64,000 nucleotides of DNA from Metarhizium brunneum. Its lineage: Eukaryota > Ascomycota > Sordariomycetes > Hypocreales > Clavicipitaceae. This document shows positions 47,001-59,195 of the stretch, piece by piece (position 1 is the stretch's first letter; every line of letters begins with the position of its first letter). A program made the translations under genes and the position numbers. The DNA lies in assembly GCF_013426205.1 (NCBI RefSeq), contig NC_089424.1, forward strand, positions 434,001 to 498,000, read 5' to 3'. The notes below the pieces were generated by a model that ran no database searches, was not told the origin of the DNA, and saw nothing but the letters and a program-made list of their open reading frames with translations.

Positions 47001-48454
47001 CCTCGTCATTGTGACGACAAAGTCACCGACGCCACTCTTTGCATCGTCCGAAACGCAAAGTGTGGTGAGAGCAATGAAGATGATAAACCACCGGACACGG
47101 GATCGCTTTCACACCATGTGCCCGCATCATGTTTGTACTTCGAAGACGCCTCGAGCAGAGGAACATACCAAAAAGCCCTGGTACACTGGTACTGCCCACG
47201 GTGCCAGCGTTCAATGCTCTGCAATATCGTCTACAGAGCAGGCGAATACTCGGTACACAAAGTCGTGATGTCAGGGTATCCATCCACACTGCACCCACAA
47301 TGACTGCGGCGTAGGCTCACGAGAACACCTGGTATTATCATGACATGCCCCCCCCAGCGGCGAATACGTCGTCCACGTATGCCACACTCGGTTTCCAAAG
47401 ACGCTCGCCTTTTCCAGTCGCGTGGGCAGCTTACTCCCCGGGCGGTCGTGGCTTCTAGATCCAAGACATGGCCGTGCCAAAGGAAGAAACAAAACGCTTC
47501 ATGGCCACGGCCAAAATGAAGGCGTCCAATAGCCGTTGTTCTGGGTCAGACGGCAACAGGCTGTGGGGAACAGAGAGGTGGTGTGCAAAGCGTGGCCAGT
47601 TTGGTGTGAGAGGCCCGGGCCTATTACGGGCCCGATGCAAACGCGCGTGTTGCATCAGCTCGTGAAGATGGGACGGCATTTGCGACAGTCACATGCTACC
47701 AGGCGCAAGGGAAGAATGGGTAAAGGGACGTGTGGCGAAGCTGAGCACCGCGAGATGGAACGTGGTGTTTGCGAGTGACGACATGGCGAGACGGACTTTG
47801 GCCTGGATGGACGTGCGTGGGAGAGCAAACGACCTAGTGCTTAGCAGACGCATGCATGATGGCTGCGTCCCGGCATGAGGCGCGGTTGTAACTTCTAGAT
47901 GGAGTTATGCCTGGGGCAAGGGACAAAGAACTAGATGCAAATGATGTCATGCTGTTGCCAAGAATGCACAATGCCATTACATGTCTCGTCCCTCCGTGTA
48001 CAGTAGGCAGCAAGTTACTAGTGTGGTGGTTTAGTTACTGCGTGGTGCGAAAAGAGCTCCAGGTACCCCAATGTGAGGGCGTCCATGATACAATCGTCCA
48101 TGTACAATGTCAACGGTGGCCATCGTTAAGAAAGTCTTGATATTATACACTTGCTTCATTACAACACCCAGCAGTGCCTCGTCCACGCCCGTCCTGGTGG
48201 CAATGGCGCCCAGGGGACCATGATCCAACCATCTTGTCCTACTCCTCACTGTACGTTGCTGCTAGTCGAATATGTGCAATTCCCAGTTCTCAAGTACATA
48301 TTTAACCCTGACCAGGCATCGCGAGTGGGCTTGTCCGCCCGCCATGTCCATCCCGGCATTCCGACATCCATCAAGGCCACTTGTTTTTGACGAAGCTAGG
48401 CTCTTGAAACCCCCCTCAGAAAATCGCATGCCTGAAGAATAGCCACTCGACCTC
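41094..48454. other. Long stretch without a confident gene
   Basis: 7.4 kb of ordinary base composition, with no RIP signature and many short frames on all strands (none above about 165 codons). A CTT microsatellite lies at 41645-41666. I found no convincing start, splice set or family motif. It could hold small spliced genes, non-coding RNA or decayed sequence. Confidence 0.5.
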
Positions 48455-50632
48455 TTATGGGTGTTTTTGAGCCCACCATGGGTCGCTGAGCAGACTATAC
48501 CTGGCCGGCCGGCCATATTTCGTCCCTACCTGGGTGGATGGCGGGTGCGAGTCTCCTCGCCGTTTGTCACTGGCAGCCTCTGCGAATGACCTCAGCTCGC
48601 CGCCGAATGGTGTCGCAGAGACGGTGTCCCCAGATGTGCCGCCCTCCCAGTCTGGCCAGAAATCCAGCGGATCGTCGCCGTATGCCTCTTCGCCGTTCCT
48701 GTGCGTGAAGTGCCAGATTCTCGTGGGGTGGCCTGGACCATTATTGGGGACTTCCCAGTACCAGACATGGCCTAGGTCGTCTGTCCCCCAGGCCCATTTT
48801 GGGTGTCCGAGTTTTCGAGCTTGATGTTCAAATTCTTCCAAGAGGCATAGTTCAGGTGGATAGGCAGGTAATTCGATAGCCCTATCACGCTCCTCCTGTA
48901 GCCCGGGGTCGTTTTCTCCGCGCTTGTCCAAGTTGTCGCCAAAAGTGGTGTCGGCGACTCGGTCGATCGCATACTTGTGCAAGGGAGTACTGTGGCAGGA
49001 TGAGGTATCTCGCCAAAGACCTAAATCACCATCCCACCTGCGTTTATCGACTTGGCCTTGCCAATCTTTGGGGCGGCAATATTCCTGCCTTGGCTCCGTC
49101 ATCTCTTGGTCAGTTGCGGGATCATAATATATGCCGTCCTCATCCACCCATAGACCGCTTGGGGCGTCATGTGTTCTGCATATTTCTCGACAATCATCAA
49201 CCATGGTCAACGATTCATCCTTCCCGTATTCTTCCAATGCCGGGAGTACATGTGTGCGTTTAGGAAACCGGGAGGATAAGGTGGGGCCTTCGGCTTGCCC
49301 AGGCAGCTTGTTGCCTTCTAAATCATACTCATACTTCCAATTAATAAAATTCAGGATATCTTCCTCTTTAATATTATAGTATGTATTGTTCGTGTCCGGG
49401 TTTGCCATGATAAACCTGTGTAGCTTCAAGTCAGGTACCCTAGCAAGCTTACACACGCTGTGCCTTGTCACATAGGAAGACACAACACAGAGCCTTTTCA
49501 AGGTAGCGGCATGGCGTGTGATAAAGTTCACAAAGGCCGGTTGTTCATGATCACGAGGCAAATCGACACCATAATCGGGGCTCTCTGAATAGTTATGTTC
49601 AAGAATAACGTCGTCCAGACACAGGCTCACAAGAGATGGTAGGGTAGGTATGGCATACAGCGGGCTCCTGTCAATGTCGGCTCCGGGGATAAAATCGTCC
49701 CTGCACTGGGCTTGAATATACCCCAGGTGCAGGTGTCTCAGATTGACAGCCTCGGTGAGGCAAGCCTCCAGTCCAGACGTCTCTCTACGTGACCATCGAG
49801 CTCGCTCAAAGACGTTAAGCTCTAGATGGTGGAGATGTCTAAAGGCGGGAGCGTCACTGGTCGCGAGATATTCGAGGGAGCTCTTGGTAACTGAATCTTC
49901 ATCGGAGAAGAATAGCTGGCGTGGTCGTTGATCACCGCGTTCCGTGTACAGCTTTAGCAGTGGTATCAGATAAAATAAGAATCCAAGATTGAAAATCGCG
50001 TCCTGGCGTTCATACACATCCTCGCAGAGAAAAAATCCCTTGATGACTCGTACGGTCAGAGGATAACCGTCCGCGGCAGACTGAACCTCGCGATCGGGCT
50101 GCATTGGGCGCGAAACAAACGATCGAAGAGCCGGCAACTTGTCCGCCGCCTCAACAAACTCGTCCCAGAAGGGCAGGGCACCAATATATCCCATCTCGCC
50201 ATCCTCCAGCGGGGCAGATTCCGATGTTAGCCAAAATAGCGGCTGAACTTGTGATATAAGGTCTTCGACTAGATTAGAACCGACAGAGTTAAGTGAGTCT
50301 CCCCAGCCCATTGTCTCTCCCAAGTATTCAATGTGAAATGAAGTCTTCAGAAGTCGAAAGTTTCCTGTTAGCTCGTCCCAGACCAGAGTTTGTACATGGC
50401 GTGCCAGGTGTGGTGACTGAGCAATGTTCAAGAAAGCTTCCCGATCACGATGAAGAGCTGATATATGAACTTTTCGAAACAACCGCCTGGTGGCAGAGCT
50501 TGCGATTCTTTTGCTGGCCAAGCGAATCGATTTAATATCTTCACCGCACAAGGACGGTTGCAGTAGAATCAAGTCGAGGATCTCGGCTGGGAGCCTCTCG
50601 AAGAGTGCTCTGGGTGCAGCATCCAACTGCAT
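48455..50632 (-). CDS. F-box domain protein
   Basis: 725 aa in one exon from the ATG at 50632. The frame extends 13 codons further only to a TTG. The N-terminus carries an F-box, LFERLPAEILDLILLQP...SIRLASKRI (about residues 10-45), which would bind Skp1 in an SCF ubiquitin ligase. The middle has leucine-rich repeat-like segments (HLHHLELNVF, NLRHLHLGYI, LPSLVSLCLDDVIL), as expected for substrate recognition. The C-terminal third is Trp/Asp-rich (PKWAWGTDDLGHVWYW, WHFTHRNGEEAYGDDPLDFWPDW) and unassigned. The substrate is unknown. Large expanded F-box families of this type are common in filamentous ascomycetes. Confidence 0.88.
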   Translation of the reverse strand: MQLDAAPRALFERLPAEILDLILLQPSLCGEDIKSIRLASKRIASSATRRLFRKVHISALHRDREAFLNIAQSPHLARHVQTLVWDELTGNFRLLKTSFHIEYLGETMGWGDSLNSVGSNLVEDLISQVQPLFWLTSESAPLEDGEMGYIGALPFWDEFVEAADKLPALRSFVSRPMQPDREVQSAADGYPLTVRVIKGFFLCEDVYERQDAIFNLGFLFYLIPLLKLYTERGDQRPRQLFFSDEDSVTKSSLEYLATSDAPAFRHLHHLELNVFERARWSRRETSGLEACLTEAVNLRHLHLGYIQAQCRDDFIPGADIDRSPLYAIPTLPSLVSLCLDDVILEHNYSESPDYGVDLPRDHEQPAFVNFITRHAATLKRLCVVSSYVTRHSVCKLARVPDLKLHRFIMANPDTNNTYYNIKEEDILNFINWKYEYDLEGNKLPGQAEGPTLSSRFPKRTHVLPALEEYGKDESLTMVDDCREICRTHDAPSGLWVDEDGIYYDPATDQEMTEPRQEYCRPKDWQGQVDKRRWDGDLGLWRDTSSCHSTPLHKYAIDRVADTTFGDNLDKRGENDPGLQEERDRAIELPAYPPELCLLEEFEHQARKLGHPKWAWGTDDLGHVWYWEVPNNGPGHPTRIWHFTHRNGEEAYGDDPLDFWPDWEGGTSGDTVSATPFGGELRSFAEAASDKRRGDSHPPSTQVGTKYGRPARYSLLSDPWWAQKHP

Positions 50633-52397
50633 TTTGAAAGATAGGGAGAAGAGCGCGAGATTCACCCCCAAGGATCATGGTTGAATGTGTTGCACCAAAA
50701 AAAATTCATCAGCACGCGAGGCTGCTTGCCCGCACGTGATCACGTAGGACCCTCAACAGTTGAGATGGCTGAGCAACAGCTTATATAAGTCCAGGCCCCG
50801 GTGATCCCTTCTTCTTGTCAATAGTTGCAAGAAAAACATCCACTCAAACATTCATTAATGCTTGGGTACGCAGTAGACAACCGTGGCTTGAGCTAAAGCG
50901 TTAAGCTTCGCTAGAAACTATCGGCTGAAAAACCATGACCCAGTGTAAAATCTTTGATCCACCAACTCCATTCGTGAGGGAAGTTGGCCTCGAACAACAA
51001 TGGCGCCATTGCTGGGCATCTTGTGCCTTGGCCGAGTGCTGTTGTGCGCCACTACTTGTTGGTGATGTCAACCTGGTCAATTGCTCTGGGCCGATTTGTC
51101 GCCTTGGAGAGACTAAATCCTACCATTACTGCTTACCTAGGTGTGTACCTTCGCCTATGGTACTCGAGCCTCTGTTGAGTGATGATCTGCCGAATAGCGA
51201 TAGATGGGGTAAAGCCGAATGCAACGACGGCTAGAGCCGTTTGCTAATGATCCAAGGCAACTCTGCCGTAGCACCAAACATCTGTGATGAAGATGCGCGT
51301 TTTTCCATATTTGTGTAATACTCTGCAGCGCCTCCTCACAGCCGGTCAGCATCGCCATCCTCTATAGATGGTTCGATGCCGACCAGCTGCCTAGCCTACT
51401 ATGACAATCATTGAATTCATTGACATGCTTTGTCTTGAAGAGAAAAAACATCATCTGCAAAGATAAAAAGACCACATCGCTCTTCTTTTCGGCCCAACAT
51501 CATGACGATGCTCACAACTGCCGGGGTTTGCATTAGTCAAGCTGGCGATGAATAGAGTAGCCAAGAGCGCCAATGTGACGGGTCTACATACACTAGATAG
51601 ATAAAGCTTCTCCGCCAGCCTAGCCCTTCACAACTAGTACGAATAATGTACCTAGTAGTCCCGAACCTGGCTGCTGAGCTGATCCACAACCCGCCAACCG
51701 CCATGCCGCAGAACCCCTGTTGAATCTCTTGGGTGGACATGGTGGTGCATGTGGGCAAAAGGAGAAGGACGGATACTAAAACATGCATTCGCCATCTCTT
51801 CAATGCCAGAACCCAGCATCGTCGGATTTTTTCCCAATCTCTGATTGTCAAATAAACTGCTTCCATCTCATGATACCTGACCCCTCTCAGATCTGCAGCC
51901 CGAGCAGTCTGTTGCCATACGGAGCATTCGTACCCTATTGACCCCTCCGTCCGCACAACCCTCCCAAAGTGGTATGAGGCATTAGACATCCCGGAACGTT
52001 GCAGTCGTCCTGCAAAACCCCATCCCGGTCCATGATAAGATTTGGTTCTTGAGAGATAGACGGCCTCTGCTCCCCCTTCACAGTCGGTCTTGGCATCGCG
52101 GCGGTTGCATGCTACCGTCTTGACACCCCACAAGTCCCGCCCATGCGTGTGCTTGCAGATTTTATTGACAAAACCTGGCGGACTGGAGAAGTCATTACCC
52201 ATATTCGGCTTGTCTCATGTTTCTCGCCTTGATTGGTGCTTGGCTTCTTCGTGCGGGCTGAGCTCAATCGTTGCCTGCTGGGCTGGGGTTGGTTGAGCAC
52301 CGCTCGAGGCCTGTCCCCGTGGAAGCAGCAAGATACGGAAACAAAGTCGACCCGTGCCAGACTCATATCATTCATCGAAACGGGCATCTTTGCAGCG
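50633..52397. other. Intergenic, no confident gene
   Basis: A TATATAAG motif lies at 50782-50789. Frame 50935-51234 is Cys-rich but lacks a signal peptide and has no splice support. The rest is short frames; 51537-52202 on the minus strand has no recognisable features. Confidence 0.45.
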
Positions 52398-54245
52398 ATG
52401 TCGGAGCATCATGAGACCACCGACGAGAGGAACACGTCGTCATCGACCATGGCGGCGCGCAAGAACAGTCAACGGCCACCCTGCCGCCATTCCCCAACGA
52501 GCAGCTCAGATATCGATGCCGAAGAGCGCCAGGTAGGCAGTACTTCAACTTACGGCTCTGGGAAATCTTCTCAGCCTGCGCCATCCGATTGTATTCCATC
52601 AGTTGCTCGGGAGCTTTTGCGAGCCGGTCAAGTCGAAGAAAACGGCATCCGCCCTTTGGTGGTGGGGGAACGAACACAGAAGCGCTTCTGGAGCATATTT
52701 ACCATTTGGTTCTCCATCAACTCCAACATTCTCGGGTTCGTTCACACTTTGCTCAGGGCTGGAGATGGAGCGCGAGTTTGACTAACGCCACTTCTTCGGA
52801 CAGTATAACAGTCGGCATGCTCGGCCCTCTCGTGCACAACCTGAGCTTACGTGATTCCGCCCTTGTGATCGTCTGCTTCAATCTGCTTGCAGCCATCGCA
52901 GCAGGGTATCTTGCCACATTTGGTCCAAAGACGGGCATGAGGCAAATGATTCATGCTCGCTATAGCTTTGGGTAAGTCGGCTCTCTCGCTTTCCATGGCT
53001 GTTTAGTCGCCTCTCCTCTGTCGCGCTATAGCATCCAACGTGTTTTCATCAAGCGGCGAGCTGATTCATGCGTTGTCCGAAGCCGTTATTTCGTTTCCAT
53101 TCCAGTTCTGTTGAATCTGGCCACGATGACGGGATTCAATGCCATCATTTGCGTCGTTGGCGGGCAGTGTCTCTCAGCAATATCGTCGGGAACCATAACG
53201 CCGAATGTAGGCATTGTTGTAATTTCCGTATTGTCCTTGATTGTCTCCTTTGCCGGATTCAAGGTGTTGCACATTTTTGAAACATTTGCTTTCATCCCTG
53301 CTCTCATCAGTATCATGATAGCTGCTGGGGTTGGCGGGAGCAGACTCAAACAACAGCAAGAGCCCGCAGCACCAACAACGGCCGCTGACATCTTGAGCTT
53401 TGGTATGATCATTGCCGGGTATCAAATCCCCTGGGCTGCGATTTCCAGCGATTTGACAACGTATTTCGACCCCAAGGTCCCGTCGTGAGTTGTTCCCCCG
53501 GCATGCACCCAAAGTTCCGTCAAGAATTTGCTAACGAAGCCGACGTGGTAGGTGGCGAGTGTTTCACTATACATATTGGGGGCTGGCCATTCCCACTGTA
53601 TTGCTCATGTCTCTCGGTGCGGCTATTGCAGGTGCGCTACCTAGCAATCCCACCTGGGAAGAAGGCAACGAGGCATACGGCGTGGGCGGCGTTCTGGCGG
53701 CCATGGTGAGTAGCGCAGGCGGATTCGGGAAATTCGTAGTGGTGCTGCAGGCACTCTCTCTTCTCGGCAATACTTGCGGCACCTTCTATGCCATCACACT
53801 GAACTTTCAGGCCCTCGCGCCCATTCTCTTCAAGGTTCCCAGGTACGTGTTTGCGGTAGTCATTACGGCAATCATCATTCCGGTGGCAATATACGCATAT
53901 CGCGACTTTTATGCTGGCCTCAACAACTTCATGTCGATGATTTCGTATTGGTCGGCGGCCTTTGTGGGCATTGTCATGACGGATCATGTGGTCATTCGGC
54001 GCTGCCGCTTTGATTCGTACGACCAGGCCATATGGACCAAAGGAAGCAAGCTGCCGTTGGGCGTGGCAGCCATTTCCAGCGGCGTGCTTGCGTTGGGCTT
54101 GGTGGTTCCCTGTATTAGCGAGGAGTGGTATGTTGGCCCCATTGCGGAAAAGGCTGGTGATATTGGTTTTGAGGTGGCATTCTCATTGAGTGCGATGTTG
54201 TATGTGCCGCTTCGGATTCTAGAGAAGCGTTTTACGGGCCGATGA
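52398..54245 (+). CDS. NCS1-type purine-cytosine permease (Fcy2-like)
   Basis: Four exons (52398-52735, 52804-52971, 53083-53484, 53552-54245) close in frame for 533 aa. The cytosolic N-terminus (about 95 residues) ends in the family start RFWSIFTIWFSINSNILG. It is followed by TM segments with GMLGP, YLATFGPKTGMRQMIHARYSFG, LLNLATMTGFNAI, GYQIPWAAISSDLTTYFDP and LLGNTCGTFYAITLNFQ, landmarks of fungal cytosine/purine symporters. About 12 TM helices are expected and the length is normal. Intron 1 uses a GTTCGT donor. The exon 3 acceptor (CCGAAG) was chosen because it restores the family sequence at RYFVSIPVLLN. It is a plasma-membrane proton symporter by family; substrate not predictable. Confidence 0.93.
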
Positions 54246-55521
54246 ACAAAGGAATAGGGCCGTTGCGTGTGATGCAAAGAGCCCAGGTGCCGTTTTCTGG
54301 ATGGAAGCTGGCGTTTTGTTTTTTTCGGGGGGGTTTTTTTTCGTGAATTTCCGTTTCCCTTGGCGCTGTTGGAAATGGCATGTTGAATTGCACGAGGGAG
54401 GTGACGATGGGGGTTGTGTGTTGATATGTGTATCCCGATCAGAATCAAATTGCCTGCCGGATTGATGCAGCTGGCATTGTCTCGGCCGCCAGGTGCTGCA
54501 CAACAGTGGGCTAGTATTAGGCTCGGAACCACCCTGTTGGCTGCTTCCGCTTGTGTTCCTCGTTGATGTGAGACAAACGAGCCCTGCTGGTGTCGCTGAT
54601 AGGCGGAGAAGACGTCGTTTGCCTGCCGGGACCTAATGCGGCATGGCCTAGGAGATGCCAATCAGCTAATGCCCTTGGGAGGTTAAAATGTGCGCGCCAT
54701 TCCCAGGGCCAAACAGGTCATATAGCCGATGGAACTAGGAACTCTGACGGTGCGTGCTGATGCCCGCTATTGCGGCGTGATGCCATGTTCGTGCCGGGCA
54801 CAGTGCATCGCGCCACCGGGTGATGGCACTGATGGGCACTGATGGGCAGTGAGGGCCCAGGCCCAAATTTTGTTGTTTTGGAGAAAACACCAGTTGGCAC
54901 TGACTGCTGGGGAAGGTGCATGTGGTCCACAGCCACTCCTTACTCGCCAACTTCCACACGGCGGGCGAGAACAAACATTGTGTGCAAGTGATAACATGCC
55001 AGGCAGTACATGGAGATATTACGAACCAAGGTGAAGGGGGTACTGCGTCCCTTTTGGAAGAGCCGCTTTGATCTGCCTCTGCACCGCTCTAGTCATCTCC
55101 CTATCTGCTTTTGGCCCATCACAACGCCTACAGGAGTGATGAGTGGCGTTTTCCAGAACAAAAGAATTTGGAAATTGTAGCATCACCAGTGACCACCTAT
55201 CTTTTATCGACTTGGTGTTTCTGCTAATTCTATACCATGTTTCGGCACCATTGTGTCGGATGTACGCATTGTTTTTTTTTTTTTGGAAAGCTACAAAGGG
55301 CAATGGCCGTGGATGCGCGGCTTCTGTTCGAAGCCCGGGACTATGTATCTATATTCTATTGTCTAGAAATACAAGAAAGTAATGGAAAGGACTGAGAAGA
55401 GTTGGCTGTGGTATTCTCAACAGGCTTCGTAGTACATCAAGGCACCACAAGCAACGTGGAATATTACACACTGTTCATAGCAGGTCTAAACGTGCTAAAA
55501 TAATGCTATAACAGACCTGCA
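54246..55521. other. Convergent intergenic region
   Basis: 1.3 kb between the ends of the permease gene and the minus-strand seven-TM gene. Tandem TGGGCACTGATGGGCA near 54828-54849; no gene seen. Confidence 0.55.
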
Positions 55522-56804
55522 TTACACCTCGAGTAAGCAACAAAACATATCTGTGATGACCGGAATGAATATCACAATAGCCATGACTTGACCAAATGAC
55601 CAGAAGTTATCAGGGTAAGTATTCTGGGTAGCTTCAGCCAGGCCCCTTTGTAGGTCTCTTAACCTGAATATGCTCCAGAGCAAAGGAATGGAAAGAAGAA
55701 GAGGTCCCAAGAAGACCAGAGCCTTGCATAGCCACCTAATATAAGAGAAAGACGTGAAAAATTTCAGCTTTTTCCTTGTGTGAATTTTCAGGTATGCCAA
55801 CAGCAAGAATAGGAATTTCCACACCGTCACAATAACGTACGTTAATGATCCTGTAAGTTGAAAAACAGATATTACCGTACTTTCGACGTTTGAAAGAGGA
55901 TTACTCGTATTATGACTTGTAAAGCAAGTTTCAATGAGTGCATCCCATTCTGGCTGTTCCACGATCGTAGTGCCACCTGGGCCGTTGCCTTGTCCGATAT
56001 CTGTCGGTGCCCAATTGTGCGTGCATTGGGAGATGAATGGATAGAAGAAGAGAGCCAGATTCAAACCTAGGAGAATCAGACGATACCTTTTCTGTAGTTG
56101 CTCATTATACTCTTTTTTCCTTGCCTCTCTTCTTTCGACAGCGCTTCTCGCTTGAACAGGATGACCGGGGCCGGCTGCCATAGTTTCGTTTGCATCTCTT
56201 CCAGTCGCGGCTACATCTTTAGAGCTGGCTTCCCCATTTACGTCTGCCAGGCCAATAGTTATTAGATATAGCAGCGGCAGCACAGAAACAACCGTGACAG
56301 ACGAGACAAGGTCAGACTCAAGGACTCCAAACCCTTCCGCGCTGACGTCAAAATCTCGTTTAGCCAGCGAGTAGTTACTAGCAATCAATATGGAGGCTGT
56401 GAAATAAATTGCTGACATGAAGAAAGTGTCGAGTCCTTTCTCTGTTGGCCTTGTTGCCTTCTCCTTGAGTCGCTTCCATGGCGACGTGGTCATGTGTCTC
56501 CGGAGGAGATAACAGCATAAAGAAAGAATGAATCCAAGCCCTGTCTCGATGACATATGCAACGGTTACCTTGGGAAAACGTTAGTTCTGTGTGCCTCATG
56601 TGCTGGATGGAGGACTAGACAAACTCCTATGCCAGAGACATCTGGGTTGCCCACTCCAAACAACGCGCTGCAAATTTCTCTTTGGCAAATTCCCAGTTTT
56701 TGAATATTGAAATCGGTTATGTTGTGAATTAGCTTCATGTACTCTTCGAACCCTCCCATTTCGGCGAGAGCGGAACAATTCAAAGTGCTGTTGTTTCCAG
56801 ACAT
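55522..56804 (-). CDS. Seven-TM membrane protein of unknown function
   Basis: Minus-strand exons 56804-56625 and 56568-55522 (intron 56 nt, donor GTTTGT, branch ACTAAC, acceptor CCCAAG) give 408 aa. The first 60 residues are a probable extracellular segment with NNST, NCS and HNIT glycosylation sites and four Cys, ending NPDVSGIG. Seven hydrophobic helices follow, near residues 61-82, 108-129, 149-168, 223-241, 292-320, 340-361 and 385-405. A charged loop (about 175-220) lies between helices 3 and 4. An outside N-terminus with seven helices is a receptor-like topology, but no GPCR motif is visible. The frame upstream of the chosen ATG stays open without a better start. Confidence 0.8.
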
Positions 56805-57370
56805 GTCAGCGAGCAGTAAGCCTCTTCTGCCCAGATTCGCAATGTGTAGCTTCAATAATCTTGGGCGTCCCGACATGCAAAACATAAACTTTCTTGCGAA
56901 TTGTAAACCTTTTATCCACTTGGTACTCACTCGGATGACATGGCACGTATGGATTTAGTAAAGTGGCGAGTGGCGAGGTCACAGCTTTGCCATCAAATCC
57001 ATTCATTTTGTGGGCAAACGGCCACCATGTGAACCTTATGAGAATACATTTGCCATCCTAGCCGCTTTCACCCATTCATTCAACGCCCCGGTTGAAGTGA
57101 CGAACATCCACACACTGAAGACATCGTGGACACACTCACACACACACACAAACATTCGGGTTGCCACGAAGAAGCAAAGCGCCACGTGGTAGCGCCTCAG
57201 CTTCAGCTGAAGCGGAATCGCCGTGATGATGGTAGCCACGCTGAAAAATGGACGTGGACGTTTTGGCACCTTGCCGACTGCCGATGAAGCATGTGGACTA
57301 CAGAGATTAATATGATGATGAAAATAAAGCCAGAACGACTCGAGTTATTCCTTAGAACTTCACGAGTTTA
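56805..57370. other. Divergent intergenic region
   Basis: Between the minus-strand seven-TM gene and the plus-strand surface-protein gene. Contains a CA dinucleotide run near 57132-57151. No gene supported. Confidence 0.55.
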
Positions 57371-58483
57371 ATGTTAGAATTCTATTTTGCAATGAGACCC
57401 TTTCTCGCGATACAAGTTTTTAGTTACGCAGCCTATATTACGCTAGGCTCAAGTTTGACAACCACAACAGGAGGCGCGACAATCACCCCGTTAACAACTC
57501 AACACCCCGATACCAAATTGAAACGACAGGATTCTATCTCTGACTTTGAGACCTGTGGATATATCAGCGGTATCCAAGGTGCGCACAACCATGCCGCTTG
57601 GAATCATGAAGACGAGCTGGACTCGTTGACGGTTTACAGTCTCTTCAGTGACATGTACAGCCGGTCCATGCAACTTTTCAACATGGGACCGAAATCCTCA
57701 AACGCTATTTGGTGGCTGTGGCTCTGAGGGGAGGATTCCAACTGCTTGCCTCAACTATGGTACATCTGGACGCCTTTCGTCGGATGCTGTCCTAACATGG
57801 TAGAGTTGGCACCCGTGAGCATTCATATCCGAACATGTGCTAAATAGCAACTAAGCCCCTCAAACTCGCCCTATTGCCAGACTCTAACCTGGCCAGAAAC
57901 CCACGCGGTAGCGTATGGCTGCGGGACTGTGACGGCGATGGAGACTGTGTATTTCACTGCCAGCATTTCATCGCCGCTACCGCCTACAAATACAACCACA
58001 ACGACCTTGGAAATAACACCAACTGCATCCTTCTCACTACCTGCACCAACACCGACAGGGATCCCTCCCATCTCAGGAACAATTGGTCAGTCAAGCTACC
58101 TTTTGAACCCTTACATATAGACATGGCGTACTTCTGTCAGTTCGAGCCAGTACGACAACGTTGTAGCCGACCTAACCTCGCCCGGTTCTGGTGTAATTTA
58201 TGTACTGACTGTATCATTAATCGACAGGCTTAAATGTTGCCCAGAAGGTGGGCATCGCGGTAGGGTCGGCAGTGGCAGGATGCATACTTGCCGGAGGACT
58301 ATTGTACGATCTGTTTTGTACATCCAAGTTCAGTTGTACTTTACTAACACGTTATCTAGTCTATGTATATGCGATACAAGGCGGCAAAAAGCAGACATAC
58401 ACGCACAAGACAACTCGGCGGAAACCCGCTCACTACATCAGGAGATGACTGAAGTGTTGGGTGAGACACGAGTTCAGAACTAA
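57371..58483 (+). CDS. Single-pass Cys-rich surface protein
   Basis: Five exons (57371-57578, 57640-57799, 57856-58085, 58228-58312, 58360-58483) give 268 aa, or 261 from the ATG at 57392. The signal peptide is MRPFLAIQVFSYAAYITLG. A short Cys-rich ectodomain follows (ETCGYISG, VTCTAGPC, GGCG, TACLNYG, SPYCQTLTWPE, YGCGTVTAMETVYFTAS). Then come a Thr/Pro-rich stalk, one TM helix (VGIAVGSAVAGCILAGGLLY) and a charged tail containing LHQEMTEVLGE. This is the usual layout of fungal wall-sensor-like proteins. Acceptors are good (TTTACAG, CTAAG, CGACAG, ATCTAG). The last donor (GTTTTG at 58313) is weak and was chosen because it gives the typical tail. Unspliced frames look broken; the spliced gene is not. 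Confidence 0.72.
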
Positions 58484-59195
58484 CAATTTCGTCATGTTGA
58501 ATGATAAGGCCGAGTGTGTTCCCTAATCATTTTAGCTATATCTGGGGCATTAATATCCAAGCAAGGGTTGGTGTAAATGTTCATGTGCAGATGTGAGTAT
58601 CAATAATTGGAACGTGAGTAGGCGATACACCGGGACTGACGGCGTTCCATTATTTCGGGTGCTTGGCCAGCGGGACATGAGCTGGCCAAGGGTTAGGGTT
58701 GGGCACGAATACTTTTCTGTTAGTACCCCTTATATCTGGTGACAACTGGTCAGCTAGTTTCAAGGATTTGCCCGAGCTCTGCACGGGCATTGGAGAGTAT
58801 ACATAGTATCCAAATGATTGGGAATATACATCTGCATGGTGCACCCAGATCTTGAGAACAGAGTGGCAGCATCCACTCTGCTGCTTCATTAAGCCATTCC
58901 CGGAGGAGTTAGAGATAGAAAGGACTAGACAAAGGTTGTGTGGAGAGGTCTAAATCGGCTTAAATGTCCATTTTGTTTGTAATTACAACACTGGTCTGCT
59001 TGCCATGTCACTATCTGAGATTAGTCTTTCAACTCATCCCATAGTCAAAGGGTGTGCTAAGCATGGCACCAGACACCATGATATGCCCAACTCACAAGAC
59101 GCACAAACCTACGCTTCAATACTTGAAAGTCTACCCGGGAAAATGAATCTACCTGCTGGCGCTGGGTTCATCGTGATGGATGGAATTGGCTGCTT
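58484..59195. other. Intergenic, no confident gene
   Basis: Short frames only. Lies between the end of the surface-protein gene and the 3' end of Tse2-like gene A. Confidence 0.55.

Noticed and set aside
50935..51234. 99-codon Cys-rich plus-strand ORF
   Set aside because: No signal peptide, no repeat or known spacing, no supporting splice or promoter evidence beyond a distant TATA motif.
57874..58233. 119-codon plus-strand ORF inside the surface-protein gene
   Set aside because: Shadow frame; the spliced frame carries the Cys pattern, Thr-rich stalk and TM helix.
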